Positions 55,976 to 64,000 of a stretch of DNA of 64,000 nucleotides are shown in pieces; the first letter of the stretch is position 1; each line of letters starts with the position of its first letter. The DNA is taken from NCBI RefSeq assembly GCF_018398875.1, contig NZ_JAGWDK010000001.1, positions 186,001 through 250,000 on the forward strand, written 5' to 3'. This stretch comes from Bradyrhizobium sp. sGM-13. Lineage in GTDB: Bacteria > Pseudomonadota > Alphaproteobacteria > Rhizobiales > Xanthobacteraceae. The notes under the pieces are model-generated. The model worked only from the letters and a program-made list of their open reading frames with translations, did no database searches and was not told the origin of the DNA. The position numbers and the translations under genes were made by a program.

Positions 55976-56140
55976 TGGCGCTCCATCTACATTTTGTCAG
56001 GCCTGTTCTGCGTGGCGTTGCTGGGGTCCGGTACACCGGAGAATACCGTTTATTCCGAACGCGCGCAGCGACTCTTTCGTCGACAGCTCATTTGCGTTGC
56101 AGCTAGACTTGGCGCAACGAACAGAACACAAGTTCGAGGG

Positions 56141-57124
56141 ATGGAGATGACAAGCCCAAGGATTACATTGGCGCTGGCTGCAACTCTGCTCGCAATATCG
56201 TCCCCAAGCGCGCCAGCGCAATCGCAGGATTATCCGTCGCGGCCGGTGAAGGTGATCGTGCCCTTCGGCGCCGGAGGGCCTGCCGACGTCACCGCCCGGC
56301 AGATCGGCAGCATCCTGCAGGAAAGCTTCGGGCAGGCCTTCGTGATCGAGAACCGCACCGGCGCCGGCGGCGTGATCGGCACGCAGGACGTCGTCAAGTC
56401 GCCGCCGGACGGCTACACGCTGCTGATGATGTCGAACACGCAGACCGCAAACGAATCGCTGGTGCCGCAGCGCAAATACGAACTGATGCGCGATCTCGCA
56501 CCGATCGCGCCCGTCAACTATTCCGACCTCGTCCTCGTGGTTCACCCTTCCGTGCAGGCGAAGACGCTGCAGGAATTCATCGCGCTCGCCAAATCGCAGC
56601 CCGGCAAACTGAACTACGCTTCCTCCGGCCAGGGCACGCCGTACCATATGGCAGGCGAGCTGTTCAAAGCCATGGCCGGCATTGACCTCGTGCACGTGCC
56701 TTACCGTAACAGCGGCGAGGCGCGCAGCGGCGTGATCGGCGGCCAGGTTCAGATGATGATCGACGCGGTCCCGGCGATGGCCCCTAACGTTGCCGAAAAT
56801 CAGGTGCGCGCGCTGGCGGCGACCGGCAAGACGCGATCGACTGTCCTTCCCAATGCGCCGACGGTGATCGAAGCCGGCATTCCCGGCTACGAGGCCACGA
56901 TCTGGCTCGGCTTGATGGCGCCGATGGGTACGCCAAAGCCGATCATCGACAAACTCAATGCGGCCGTGAACGACATTGTGAAGCGACCTGACATCATAAA
57001 ACTATGGATGCAACAGGGCGTCGTCCCTATGTCAATGACTGCAGCCGAATTCGACAAATTCCTCCGCGGCGATATCGTGAAATGGGCGGAGGTGGTCAAG
57101 AAATTCGACAAGCCGCCGCAATAA
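56141..57124 (+). CDS. TctC/Bug-type tripartite transporter substrate-binding protein
   Basis: The 327-residue protein has a Sec signal (ITLALAATLLAISSPSAPAQS) and Bug features: DYPSRPVKVIVPFGAGGPADVTARQIGSIL, VIENRTGAGGVIGTQDVVKSPPDGYTLLM, YASSGQGTPYHMAGELFKAMAGIDLVHVPY. No TctA or TctB lies next to it. It is followed 27 bases later by the Mo hydroxylase genes, so it may bind the compound that the hydroxylase oxidises. The start at 56141 is set just before the signal peptide; a longer frame has no signal. Confidence 0.88.
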   Translation: MEMTSPRITLALAATLLAISSPSAPAQSQDYPSRPVKVIVPFGAGGPADVTARQIGSILQESFGQAFVIENRTGAGGVIGTQDVVKSPPDGYTLLMMSNTQTANESLVPQRKYELMRDLAPIAPVNYSDLVLVVHPSVQAKTLQEFIALAKSQPGKLNYASSGQGTPYHMAGELFKAMAGIDLVHVPYRNSGEARSGVIGGQVQMMIDAVPAMAPNVAENQVRALAATGKTRSTVLPNAPTVIEAGIPGYEATIWLGLMAPMGTPKPIIDKLNAAVNDIVKRPDIIKLWMQQGVVPMSMTAAEFDKFLRGDIVKWAEVVKKFDKPPQ

Positions 57125-57151
57125 GATGCCACCAGAGAAGGCCTTCCCTCG

Positions 57152-57622
57152 ATGCCAAGCGTTCGATTTCGCCTCAATGGCGTCGAGCTGGAAATTGACG
57201 CCGATCCCGACCGCTCATTGCTCGATATTCTGCGCGGGCATCTCGGTATGACAGGACCGCATTTCGGCTGCGGCGCCGGCGAATGCGGCGCCTGCAATGT
57301 CATCGTGGGTGATCGCGCGATATCGGCCTGCGATACGCCGCTCTGGTCGGTGGCGGACAAGGATGTCACGACGATCGAAGGGCTGGGAACGAGCGAGCAG
57401 CCGCATCCGCTGCAGCGTGCCTTCATCGCTGAGCAGGCGCTGCAATGCGGCTATTGCGTTTCCGGCATCCTGATGAGCGCGGCGGCGCTGCTGAGGCGAA
57501 ATCCATCGCCGATAAGCAGGGAGGTGAAGGAAGCGCTCGACCGCAATCTCTGCCGCTGCGGCTCGCATAATCGCATGGTACGGGCGGTGCTGCGCGCGGC
57601 CGAAGAAATGGCGGCAGAATGA
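57152..57622 (+). CDS. iorA: Mo hydroxylase small (2Fe-2S) subunit, isoquinoline 1-oxidoreductase type
   Basis: The 156-residue subunit carries a plant-type 2Fe-2S site (HFGCGAGECGACNVIVG with a later Cys in ISACDTPL) and a second helical 2Fe-2S site (CGYCVSGILMSAAALL and NLCRCGSHNRM). This is the xanthine-oxidase family small subunit, which passes electrons from the molybdenum centre. It lacks the FAD subunit that xanthine dehydrogenases use, as in isoquinoline- and nicotinate-type enzymes. It overlaps the large subunit as ATGA. The symbol is by family resemblance only. Confidence 0.88.
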   Translation: MPSVRFRLNGVELEIDADPDRSLLDILRGHLGMTGPHFGCGAGECGACNVIVGDRAISACDTPLWSVADKDVTTIEGLGTSEQPHPLQRAFIAEQALQCGYCVSGILMSAAALLRRNPSPISREVKEALDRNLCRCGSHNRMVRAVLRAAEEMAAE

Positions 57623-59757
57623 ACCAGCCAGCGCCCGCTCCCTCCGCGCCCACCTTGCCGGTAAGCCTTGCGGCGAACCCGAAATTATCGTCGTGGCTGA
57701 AGTTCTCGAGCAGTGGAGAGGTGACGGTCTCGCCGGGCAAGGTGGAGATCGGACAAGGCATCGTGACGGCGCTGGCGCAGATCGCCGCCGACGAACTCGA
57801 CATCGATCTAGCTCGCGTGCAGATGATCCGGGCGTCGACCGCCGTCAGCCCCAACGAGGGCGTCACATCGGGGAGCCTTTCCATCCAGCAATCGGGCCGT
57901 GCGCTGCGTCACGCCTGCGCCGAGATTCGCCAAATCTTTCTTCGGCAGGCAGCCGAACGGTTGGGCGTCGGCATCGACACCCTCCATATCGAGGATGGCA
58001 TCATTTCGGGCCCCGGCAATCTCAGGACCAGCTATTGGGAACTTGCCGACGAGGTCTCGCTCGATCGCGACGCCACACCCGGCGTAACGCCCAAGATCGC
58101 AACGAGCCGGACGCTGGCCGGGCATTCGGTCCAACGGATCGACATTCCGGACAAGGTTCTTGGCCGGCCGCGGTTCATCCACGACCGCGCGTTGGCGGGA
58201 ATGCTGCACGGACGCGTGCTGCGTCCGGAGCATGCCCGAGCGCAACTCAGGGAGCTGAACGAGGATGGCGCCCGTGCGGTGGCTGGTCTCGTTGCCATCG
58301 TGCGCGACGGCAGCTTTGCAGGCGTCGTCAGCGAGACCGAGCATGGCGCGGAGGTAGCCCTCAATGCGTTGCGCAAGGGCGCGACCTGGTCCGATGGCGA
58401 GCTGCTGCCAGACGAAAACGATCTCGCAAGCTTCCTCAAGGCGCAACCGTCCGAATCCACCGTAATCGGGAAGAAAACTGCCGCATCATCCGGCACGGTG
58501 GCGCGGACCATCCGGCGGCAATATACCCGCCCTTATCTTGCTCACGCGTCGATCGCACCCTCCTGTGCCATGGCGCAGTGGGACGGCGATCGCGTTCATG
58601 TCTGGACGCACAGCCAGGGCGTCTATCTCCTGCGCGCCGATCTGGCGCTGGTTCTCAATCTCCCGGTCGAGAACATCACCGTTGAGCATCTGGAAGGCGC
58701 CGGCTGCTACGGCCATAACGCCGCCGATGACGTCGCGCTCGATGCCGTACTGCTCGCCAAATCCGCCGGCGGCCGGCCGGTCCGGGCCCAATGGTCGCGC
58801 CAGGGCGAAATGTCTGATGCGCCGTTTGGCGCAGCGATGGCGATCGAGATCGAGGTCGATCTTGATGCGCGGGGTGAAATCATTGACTGGCGACATTCCA
58901 TCTGGAGCAACGGCCATGCGGCGCGGCCGGGGCGCGCAGCTCAGCCCGCGTTGCTGGCAGCGTTCGAACTGGAGAACCCGTTTCCACGCATGGTCTCGAC
59001 CAATCCGCCGCAGGCCAACGGCGGGGGTGGCGATCGCAACTCGGTCCCGCTCTATGATTTTCCATCCTGGCACATTGAAAGCCACCGCCTGACAACCATG
59101 CCGATACGCACCTCCGCGCTCCGGACGCTTGGTGGGCAGGGCAATGTGTTTGCGATTGAATCCATCCTCGATGAAATCGCAGCCGAGCGCGGCGAGGACC
59201 CGGTCGCGTTCCGGCTGCGCCACTTGCGGGATGAGCGGGCCAAGGACGTCATCCGCGCCGTGGCGGCGCGTGCGGGGTGGAAGCCCGAGAAGCTGCCCGG
59301 CATTGGGCACGGCATAGGCTTTGGCCGCTACAAGAACACCGGCGCCTATTGCGCTGCGATCGCCGAGATCGAGAGCGCCGAGGAGATCAGTGTCAGGAAG
59401 TTGACGCTGGCGGTCGATGTCGGCGAAGCGATTAATCCGGATGGCGTCATCAACCAAATCGAAGGCGGCGCCATTCAAGCCACGAGCTGGGCGTTGAAAG
59501 AGCGCGTGCGCTTTGACCGAGAACGCATCACCAGCACGAGCTGGACGGAATATCCGATCCTGCGCTTCAGCGAAGTGCCCGATGTCAAGGTGGAGATCAT
59601 CCAGCGGCCGGATATGGATCCGGTCGGTGCCGGCGAGGCCGCCCACGGCCCGGTTACAGCGGCCATTGCCAACGCCGTCTTCGACGCCCTTGGCGTGCGG
59701 GTGCGCGATTTGCCCATCACCCGTGACAGGATCATCGCCGCGATGGACTTAAGCTGA
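57619..59757 (+). CDS. iorB: Mo hydroxylase large (molybdopterin) subunit, isoquinoline 1-oxidoreductase type
   Basis: The 712-residue subunit has VSPGKVEIGQGIVTALAQIAADEL near the N-terminus, VEHLEGAGCYGHNAADDVALDAVLLA, TNPPQANGGGG and the catalytic Glu in VGAGEAAHGPVTAAIANAVFDA. The early position of the GQGI motif is typical of the IorB/NicB-like group. It hydroxylates an aldehyde or N-heteroaromatic carbon; the substrate is not predictable. No Tat signal is visible. The next gene starts on its stop codon (TGATG), so the three genes form one translational unit. Confidence 0.88.
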   Translation: MNQPAPAPSAPTLPVSLAANPKLSSWLKFSSSGEVTVSPGKVEIGQGIVTALAQIAADELDIDLARVQMIRASTAVSPNEGVTSGSLSIQQSGRALRHACAEIRQIFLRQAAERLGVGIDTLHIEDGIISGPGNLRTSYWELADEVSLDRDATPGVTPKIATSRTLAGHSVQRIDIPDKVLGRPRFIHDRALAGMLHGRVLRPEHARAQLRELNEDGARAVAGLVAIVRDGSFAGVVSETEHGAEVALNALRKGATWSDGELLPDENDLASFLKAQPSESTVIGKKTAASSGTVARTIRRQYTRPYLAHASIAPSCAMAQWDGDRVHVWTHSQGVYLLRADLALVLNLPVENITVEHLEGAGCYGHNAADDVALDAVLLAKSAGGRPVRAQWSRQGEMSDAPFGAAMAIEIEVDLDARGEIIDWRHSIWSNGHAARPGRAAQPALLAAFELENPFPRMVSTNPPQANGGGGDRNSVPLYDFPSWHIESHRLTTMPIRTSALRTLGGQGNVFAIESILDEIAAERGEDPVAFRLRHLRDERAKDVIRAVAARAGWKPEKLPGIGHGIGFGRYKNTGAYCAAIAEIESAEEISVRKLTLAVDVGEAINPDGVINQIEGGAIQATSWALKERVRFDRERITSTSWTEYPILRFSEVPDVKVEIIQRPDMDPVGAGEAAHGPVTAAIANAVFDALGVRVRDLPITRDRIIAAMDLS

Positions 59758-60464
59758 TGAGCAGCCTGAACCTCCTGAGCGGCGGCGCCGCACAGGGCCT
59801 GGTCGGAAGCCTGGCGCCAAGCTTCAAGGCTAACACCGGATTTGATATCGCGGGCGAGTTCGGAGCGGTCGGCGTTATGGCCGAAAAATTGCGCAAGGGC
59901 ACACCGGCTGACATCGTCATCCTGACCGCGGCACTCCTCGCCAAACTGGCGCAGGAGAAGCTGATTGTTGCCGCTTCGATAGCCGATGTCGGCCTGGTCG
60001 AAACCGCCCTCGCCGTTCGCGCCGGCGATTCCCCGGCCGTAGCCAAGGATGCCGCCTGCTTGCACGAGGTTTTCCTCGCCTCCGATGCGATCTTCGTGCC
60101 GGATACCAAAGCCTCGACGGCCGGAATTCACGTTGCAAATGTCCTTCGGCAGCTCGGCATCGCCGATCAACTCGCCGCCCGACTCAGGATTTTTCCAAAT
60201 GGCGCGACGGCGATGCGCGAACTGGCGGCGTCCAAGGCACGGCGCCCGATCGGATGCACGCAATCAACCGAGATCATCGGCACCGAAGGCGTAACCTTAT
60301 CCGGTTCGCTGCCGGCAGGTTGCGAACTTGCAACGATGTACACAGCAGGCATCACCACTGCCGCCGCCCACCCGCAACAGGCCCAGCACTTGATCGACTT
60401 GTTGATCGGCGACGGACAATATGAACAGCGCAAACGTGCGGGCTTCATCAGCGGGCCCAATTAG
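59757..60464 (+). CDS. ModA-like substrate-binding protein without signal peptide
   Basis: The 235-residue product resembles periplasmic molybdate-binding proteins: LNLLSGGAAQGLVGSLAPSFKANTGFDI, a GEFGAVGVMAEKLRKGTPADIVILT segment, FVPDTKASTAGIHVANVL and IGCTQSTEIIGTEGV. No N-terminal signal peptide is present; the first residues go directly into the first beta strand. It is translationally coupled to the Mo hydroxylase large subunit. A cytoplasmic cofactor- or substrate-binding role is possible; a lost signal is the alternative. Confidence 0.78.
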   Translation: MSSLNLLSGGAAQGLVGSLAPSFKANTGFDIAGEFGAVGVMAEKLRKGTPADIVILTAALLAKLAQEKLIVAASIADVGLVETALAVRAGDSPAVAKDAACLHEVFLASDAIFVPDTKASTAGIHVANVLRQLGIADQLAARLRIFPNGATAMRELAASKARRPIGCTQSTEIIGTEGVTLSGSLPAGCELATMYTAGITTAAAHPQQAQHLIDLLIGDGQYEQRKRAGFISGPN

Positions 60465-60552
60465 GCCGCCACTCCTCTGACCTCCAGATGAGCCCCTGCA
60501 GATCACCCCAACGCGAAATAGGTGCGCGGCGCGATTTTTGGTTTGTCAAAGG

Positions 60553-60578
60553 CAATTCATATACTAATATATCAATTG
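60553..60578. promoter_or_regulatory. 26-base palindrome upstream of gntR, candidate autoregulatory operator
   Basis: The site has outer arms CAATT and AATTG and inner arms ATATA and TATAT. Eleven of thirteen base pairs match across the centre. It is strongly AT-rich in a GC-rich region and ends 11 bases before the GntR start, so a bound regulator would block its promoter or ribosome-binding site. The TRAP genes follow only 46 bases after gntR and may be read from the same promoter. Confidence 0.6.
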
Positions 60579-60589
60579 AGAAAGCAGCC

Positions 60590-61333
60590 ATGTCCGCCCG
60601 CGCATCGAAAAAGACCGATCCAAAGGTTCGCCGAATTGCTGCGGGCATGCGCAGAAGCGGCAGACCGCGCGCGGCGACGGCAGCATCCAGGATCTATTCC
60701 GATCTTCGAGGCGAACTGGTGTCGCTGCAGCGCCGGCCCGGCGAAGCGGTCTCGGAGGCGCAGATCGCGCTCTCCTATGGGGTGAGCCGCACGCCCGTTC
60801 GCGAGGCGATCCTCAAATTATCGGACGAAGGGCTGCTTGAGATCTATCCCCAATCCGGCATCTTCGTTTCGCGCATTCCGGTCGCAGCACTCCCCGAGGC
60901 CATCATCATCCGCAAGGCGCTGGAGGAGACGACCGCCAGGCTCGCGGCGGAACGTGCGACGTCGAGCCAGAAACTGGCGCTGCGGTCGATCCTGGAGCGA
61001 CAGCGCGAGGCCAGCGCGGCCGGAGACAGCGAGACGTTTCATCAGGCCGATGAAGCGTTTCATGCTACAGTCGCCGATGTCGCCGGCTATCCCGGAATCT
61101 GGAAGTATATCCAGCAGGTGAAGGTGCACGTCGATCGCTATCGTCGGCTAACCCTGCCCCAGCGCGGGAGGATCGCAAAGGTCATCGTCGAACACGAGGC
61201 CATCCTGACCGCGATCGAGGCGCATGACGCGGAGGGCGCAAGGCGGGCAATGGAAATCCATCTCGAAAAACTTCTGGAGAACATTTCGGCTACTCAACAT
61301 ATCAATCCGGAGTACTTCGACGAGCGACTGTAG
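60590..61333 (+). CDS. GntR family transcriptional regulator, FCD subfamily
   Basis: The 247-residue protein has a basic N-terminal extension (ARASKKTDPKVRRIAAGMRRSGRPRA), the winged helix (LVSLQRRPGEAVSEAQIALSYGVSRTPVREAILKLSDEGLLEIYPQSGIFVSRI) and an FCD domain with FHQADEAFHATVADVAGYPG and VEHEAILTAIEAHD, which include the usual metal-binding His/Asp. The ATG at 60590 is chosen because the palindrome and promoter-like AT-rich stretch lie just upstream. It probably controls the downstream TRAP transporter and perhaps the Mo hydroxylase genes upstream. Confidence 0.9.
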   Translation: MSARASKKTDPKVRRIAAGMRRSGRPRAATAASRIYSDLRGELVSLQRRPGEAVSEAQIALSYGVSRTPVREAILKLSDEGLLEIYPQSGIFVSRIPVAALPEAIIIRKALEETTARLAAERATSSQKLALRSILERQREASAAGDSETFHQADEAFHATVADVAGYPGIWKYIQQVKVHVDRYRRLTLPQRGRIAKVIVEHEAILTAIEAHDAEGARRAMEIHLEKLLENISATQHINPEYFDERL

Positions 61334-61379
61334 AGTTCGAAAAGTCCAAAAACGATAAACAAACATCAGGAGGAACAAC

Positions 61380-62381
61380 ATGAAACGACGCGACTTCATC
61401 AAGTTGAGCGCAGGGCTCGGGGCTACCATGGCGACCGCAATGCCGCTTTCATCGGCATTTGCCCAAACGAAAATGGTGCTGAAAGCATCGGACGTTCATC
61501 CGCTGGGCTATCCGACGGTCGAAGCCGTGGTCCGGATGGGCAAGAAGCTGGAAGCTGCCACCAATGGCCGGCTGACAATCCAGATGTTCCCGTCGATGCA
61601 GCTCGGTGGCGAAAAGGAAATGATCGAGCAGGCCCAACTTGGCGCGCTGCAGTTCGCCCGTATTTCGGTCGGTGCCGTCGGCCCTGTCGTGGACGACGTC
61701 AACGTCTTCAACATGCCGTTCGTCTTCCGTAACTCCAAGCACATGGAGAAAGTGATCGACGGCGAGATCGGCGACGAATTGCTCGCGAAGATTTCCGCCA
61801 ACGAAAAGACCGGCCTGATCGCGCTGTGCTGGATGAATGCCGGCTCGCGCAACGTCTATAATAACAAGCGACCGATCCGGAACATGGCCGACCTCAAGGG
61901 CCTCAAGGTCCGCATGATGGGCAATCCGCTCTTCGTCGACACCATGAACGCGCTGGGCGGCAACGGTGTCGCGCTGGGCTTCGATCAGGTTTTCAGCTCG
62001 ATGCAGACAGGCGTCGTAGACGGCGCGGAGAACAATCCGCCATCGTTCATAGCGCAGAACCATTATCAGGTAGCCAAGTATTTCACGATGACCGAGCACC
62101 TGATCATTCCAGAGCTTCTGGTGTTCTCGCGGATATCCTGGCAGAAGCTTTCACCCGACGATCAGGCGCTGATCAAGAAATTTGCGAAGGAAGCGCAGCA
62201 AGAGCAGCGCGTGCTCTGGTATGAAGCGGAGAATGCTGCGATCGAAAAAATGAAAGCGGCCGGCACCGAGATCATCACCGATATCGACAAGAAACCGTTC
62301 CAGGATGCGGTCAGGCCGGTCTGGGACAAGTACGGCGCGAAGTACGCCGCGATGGTCAAGCGTATCGAAGCGGTCCAATAG
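61380..62381 (+). CDS. dctP: TRAP transporter substrate-binding protein
   Basis: The 333-residue protein has a Tat-like signal (MKRRDFIKLSAGLGATMA, cleavage near AFAQ) and the DctP pattern: VVRMGKKLEAATNGRLTIQMFPSMQLGGEKEMIEQ, LKGLKVRMMGNPLFVDTMNALG with the conserved carboxylate-binding Arg, and GVVDGAENNPPSF. It would bind an organic acid in the periplasm for DctQM. AGGAGG lies 7 bases before the ATG. The TRAP genes follow the regulator directly. Confidence 0.93.
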   Translation: MKRRDFIKLSAGLGATMATAMPLSSAFAQTKMVLKASDVHPLGYPTVEAVVRMGKKLEAATNGRLTIQMFPSMQLGGEKEMIEQAQLGALQFARISVGAVGPVVDDVNVFNMPFVFRNSKHMEKVIDGEIGDELLAKISANEKTGLIALCWMNAGSRNVYNNKRPIRNMADLKGLKVRMMGNPLFVDTMNALGGNGVALGFDQVFSSMQTGVVDGAENNPPSFIAQNHYQVAKYFTMTEHLIIPELLVFSRISWQKLSPDDQALIKKFAKEAQQEQRVLWYEAENAAIEKMKAAGTEIITDIDKKPFQDAVRPVWDKYGAKYAAMVKRIEAVQ

Positions 62382-62480
62382 GTACGGCTCGCGAGCGGCG
62401 AGTGGCCGGACGACGTCCGTTCTGGCCACTCCTCCGAGCTACAGAGGCGATTTGAAGCGCCGCTACTCTCTGAGGTCAAA

Positions 62481-63002
62481 ATGTTCAATTCTGCGGCCGG
62501 AATTTTCCGACGTGTGAACGATACGGTTTACTGGACCGGCGCCGTGATCGCGTGCGTGGCGCTCGTGCTGGTCTCGGCTGTCATCCCGTGGGCCGTCTAC
62601 ACCCGATATGTCCTCAACAGCGCCTCGTCATGGCCCGAGCCGATGGCCGTGCTGCTCACCGTCGGCATCACCTTCATCGGCTCGGCGAACTGCTACCGCC
62701 AGCGCATCCACATGAACATGACGGTTGGTACCGACCTGCTGCCGCCACTGCTGCGCCGCGCCTCACTTTTCCTCAGCGAAATATTGATGGGCGTGATTGC
62801 AATCTTCATGGTCATTTGGGGACTGCGGCTGGTCCGGACCACCTGGGATAATTCGGTGGATGAGTTTCCATGGCTCTCGGTCGGGATCACCTATCTTCCG
62901 ATCGTGGTCAGCGGCGCCATGATGCTCCTGTTCGTCATCGAACGCCTGACAATTGGCCCGCCGCCGCGCGACGGCGCTGACGCCCACGTACCGGTCGAGT
63001 AA
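62481..63002 (+). CDS. dctQ: TRAP transporter small membrane subunit
   Basis: The 173-residue protein has four hydrophobic spans (TGAVIACVALVLVSAVIPWAVYTRYV, PMAVLLTVGITFIGSANCYRQ, EILMGVIAIFMVIWGLRLV and LPIVVSGAMMLLFVIERL) with the conserved WPEP-like and RxxxHI-type region (NCYRQRIHMNM) of DctQ. It joins the binding protein to the permease DctM. It lies 99 bases after dctP and five bases before dctM. Confidence 0.9.
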   Translation: MFNSAAGIFRRVNDTVYWTGAVIACVALVLVSAVIPWAVYTRYVLNSASSWPEPMAVLLTVGITFIGSANCYRQRIHMNMTVGTDLLPPLLRRASLFLSEILMGVIAIFMVIWGLRLVRTTWDNSVDEFPWLSVGITYLPIVVSGAMMLLFVIERLTIGPPPRDGADAHVPVE

Positions 63003-63007
63003 TTGCC

Positions 63008-64000
63008 ATGGATATCGCGCTTCTGCTTCTCAGCATGTGCTTGTTCTTCGCGATCGGCATGCCGATCGCCTACGCGCTGGCACTATCTTCGCTGGTCGGT
63101 GCGCTCTGGATCGATTTGCCGATCGGCGCGGTCATGCAGCAATTTGCCAGCGGCGTCGGAAAGGTCTCGATGCTGACCATCCCCTTCTTCGTGCTGGCGG
63201 GTGCCATCATGGCCGAGGGCGGCATGGCCAGGCGGTTGGTCGACTTTGCAGCCGTGCTCGTCGGATTCACCCGAATTCGGGGCGGCCTCTCGCAGGTCAA
63301 TATCCTTGCGACCACGATCATGAGCGGCATCTCCGGATCGTCGGTCGCCGACACCTCCGCGATCGGCTCGGTGATGATTCCCCAGATGGCCGACAAAGGC
63401 TATCCGCGGGTCTTCGCAACCAACGTGACCATTAGCGCCTCGCTGCAAGCCATTATCGTCCCGCCGAGCCACAATTCGGTGATTTATTCGCTGGCAACCG
63501 GCGGCGTGGTGTCGATCACCAGCCTGTTCCTCGCCGGCGTGCTCCCTGGCCTACTGCTCGGCTTCTCGCTGATGGTGCTCTGTCTGTTCTACGCTTATCG
63601 CGACAAACACCCGAAGGGTGAGCCCGTACCGATCCGCCAAGCCGCCAAGATGCTCGGCGACGCCATGTGGGGGATCATAACGTTGGCCATCGTGCTGGGC
63701 GGCATCCTCACCGGCGTCTTCACACCGATCGAGGCAGGCGCGGTTGCCTGCGTCTGGGCGTTCTTCGTCACGATGTTCATCTACCGCGACTACAAATGGT
63801 CCGAGCTGCCGCTATTGGTCTACAAGACGCTTCAAACCGTGGCCATGGTATTGACGCTGGTGGCAACCGCCTCATGCTTCGGCTATGTCGCCGCGCTGAT
63901 GCAGATGCCAGCCAAGATGACCGAGTTCTTCGTCGCCATATCGAGCAACAAATACGTGCTGCTGATGTGGCTGAACATCATGCTGCTGGTGCTGGGGACG
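63008..64000 (+). CDS. dctM: TRAP transporter large permease subunit (partial)
   Basis: The ATG at 63008 opens a frame that runs off the right edge after 331 codons. It shows DctM features: FFAIGMPIAYALALSSLVGAL, TIPFFVLAGAIMAEGG, ATTIMSGISGSSVADTSAIGSVMIPQM, ISASLQAIIVPPSHNSVIYS and LGGILTGVFTPIEAGAVACVWAFFVTMFIYRD. Full DctM proteins are about 425-430 residues, so roughly the last quarter is missing. It is the sodium-coupled permease of the system. Confidence 0.92.
   Translation, partial: MDIALLLLSMCLFFAIGMPIAYALALSSLVGALWIDLPIGAVMQQFASGVGKVSMLTIPFFVLAGAIMAEGGMARRLVDFAAVLVGFTRIRGGLSQVNILATTIMSGISGSSVADTSAIGSVMIPQMADKGYPRVFATNVTISASLQAIIVPPSHNSVIYSLATGGVVSITSLFLAGVLPGLLLGFSLMVLCLFYAYRDKHPKGEPVPIRQAAKMLGDAMWGIITLAIVLGGILTGVFTPIEAGAVACVWAFFVTMFIYRDYKWSELPLLVYKTLQTVAMVLTLVATASCFGYVAALMQMPAKMTEFFVAISSNKYVLLMWLNIMLLVLGT

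Overview
The window reads as chromosomal DNA of a Bradyrhizobium-like alphaproteobacterium (Nitrobacteraceae). This is inferred from GC-rich coding sequence, several tripartite tricarboxylate (TTT) and TRAP uptake systems, W-rich/Ca-binding repeats on a secreted protease, and intergenic repeats of a type I recognise from Bradyrhizobium and Rhodopseudomonas. No rRNA, tRNA, CRISPR array, transposase or phage gene was seen.

Region 1 (1-17.2 kb) is a surface-polysaccharide locus built around an ABC exporter. It has Kdo precursor genes (kdsA, kpsF/kdsD), the exporter pair wzm-wzt (wzt carries a C-terminal substrate-recognition-like domain), glycosyltransferases including a 783-residue two-module protein, a sugar-nucleotide epimerase and four methyltransferases. 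A serralysin-type metalloprotease with two nearly identical W-rich modules closes the region.

Region 2 (17.9-31.4 kb) is a second polysaccharide module of Wzx/Wzy type. It holds a WbpB-WbpD-WbpE-like set for a diacetamido-uronic acid, gmhB, two sugar-nucleotide epimerase/reductases, a polymerase-like membrane protein, two glycosyltransferases, an acetyltransferase, an AsnB-type amidotransferase and a flippase. It lies between a degenerate N-terminal copy of a CaiB-type CoA-transferase gene (about 17.5-17.9 kb) and the intact gene (31.9-33.1 kb), which suggests module exchange or insertion. No initiating sugar-phosphate transferase is in the window.

Region 3 (31.9-42.1 kb) has the CoA-transferase, aroQ, an unknown gene, dispersed repeats, and a notable block: mtnP, mtnA and a class II aldolase. 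This is the gene set of the methylthioadenosine-to-DHAP shunt, and it is interleaved with tctA, tctB and tctC of a TTT transporter. A collagen-like lipoprotein and a small secreted protein follow.

Region 4 (42.1-55.9 kb) is 2-oxo/2-hydroxyacid and acyl-CoA metabolism: an atypical crotonase, two tandem serine-glyoxylate-type aminotransferases divergent from a GntR/FCD regulator, a fused FAD/Fe-S D-2-hydroxyacid dehydrogenase, a GlcG/HbpS protein, a second gmhB, another crotonase, a molybdopterin oxidoreductase and an SDR. It ends in a decaying stretch with a truncated MmgE/PrpD gene and a frameshifted ABC solute-binding protein gene.

Region 5 (56.1-64.0 kb) is a tightly packed unit of a TctC-type binding protein, an isoquinoline-1-oxidoreductase-type Mo hydroxylase (small and large subunits) and a ModA-like protein without signal peptide. 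It is followed by a GntR/FCD regulator with a strong palindrome in front of it and a TRAP transporter (dctP, dctQ, dctM) that runs off the window.
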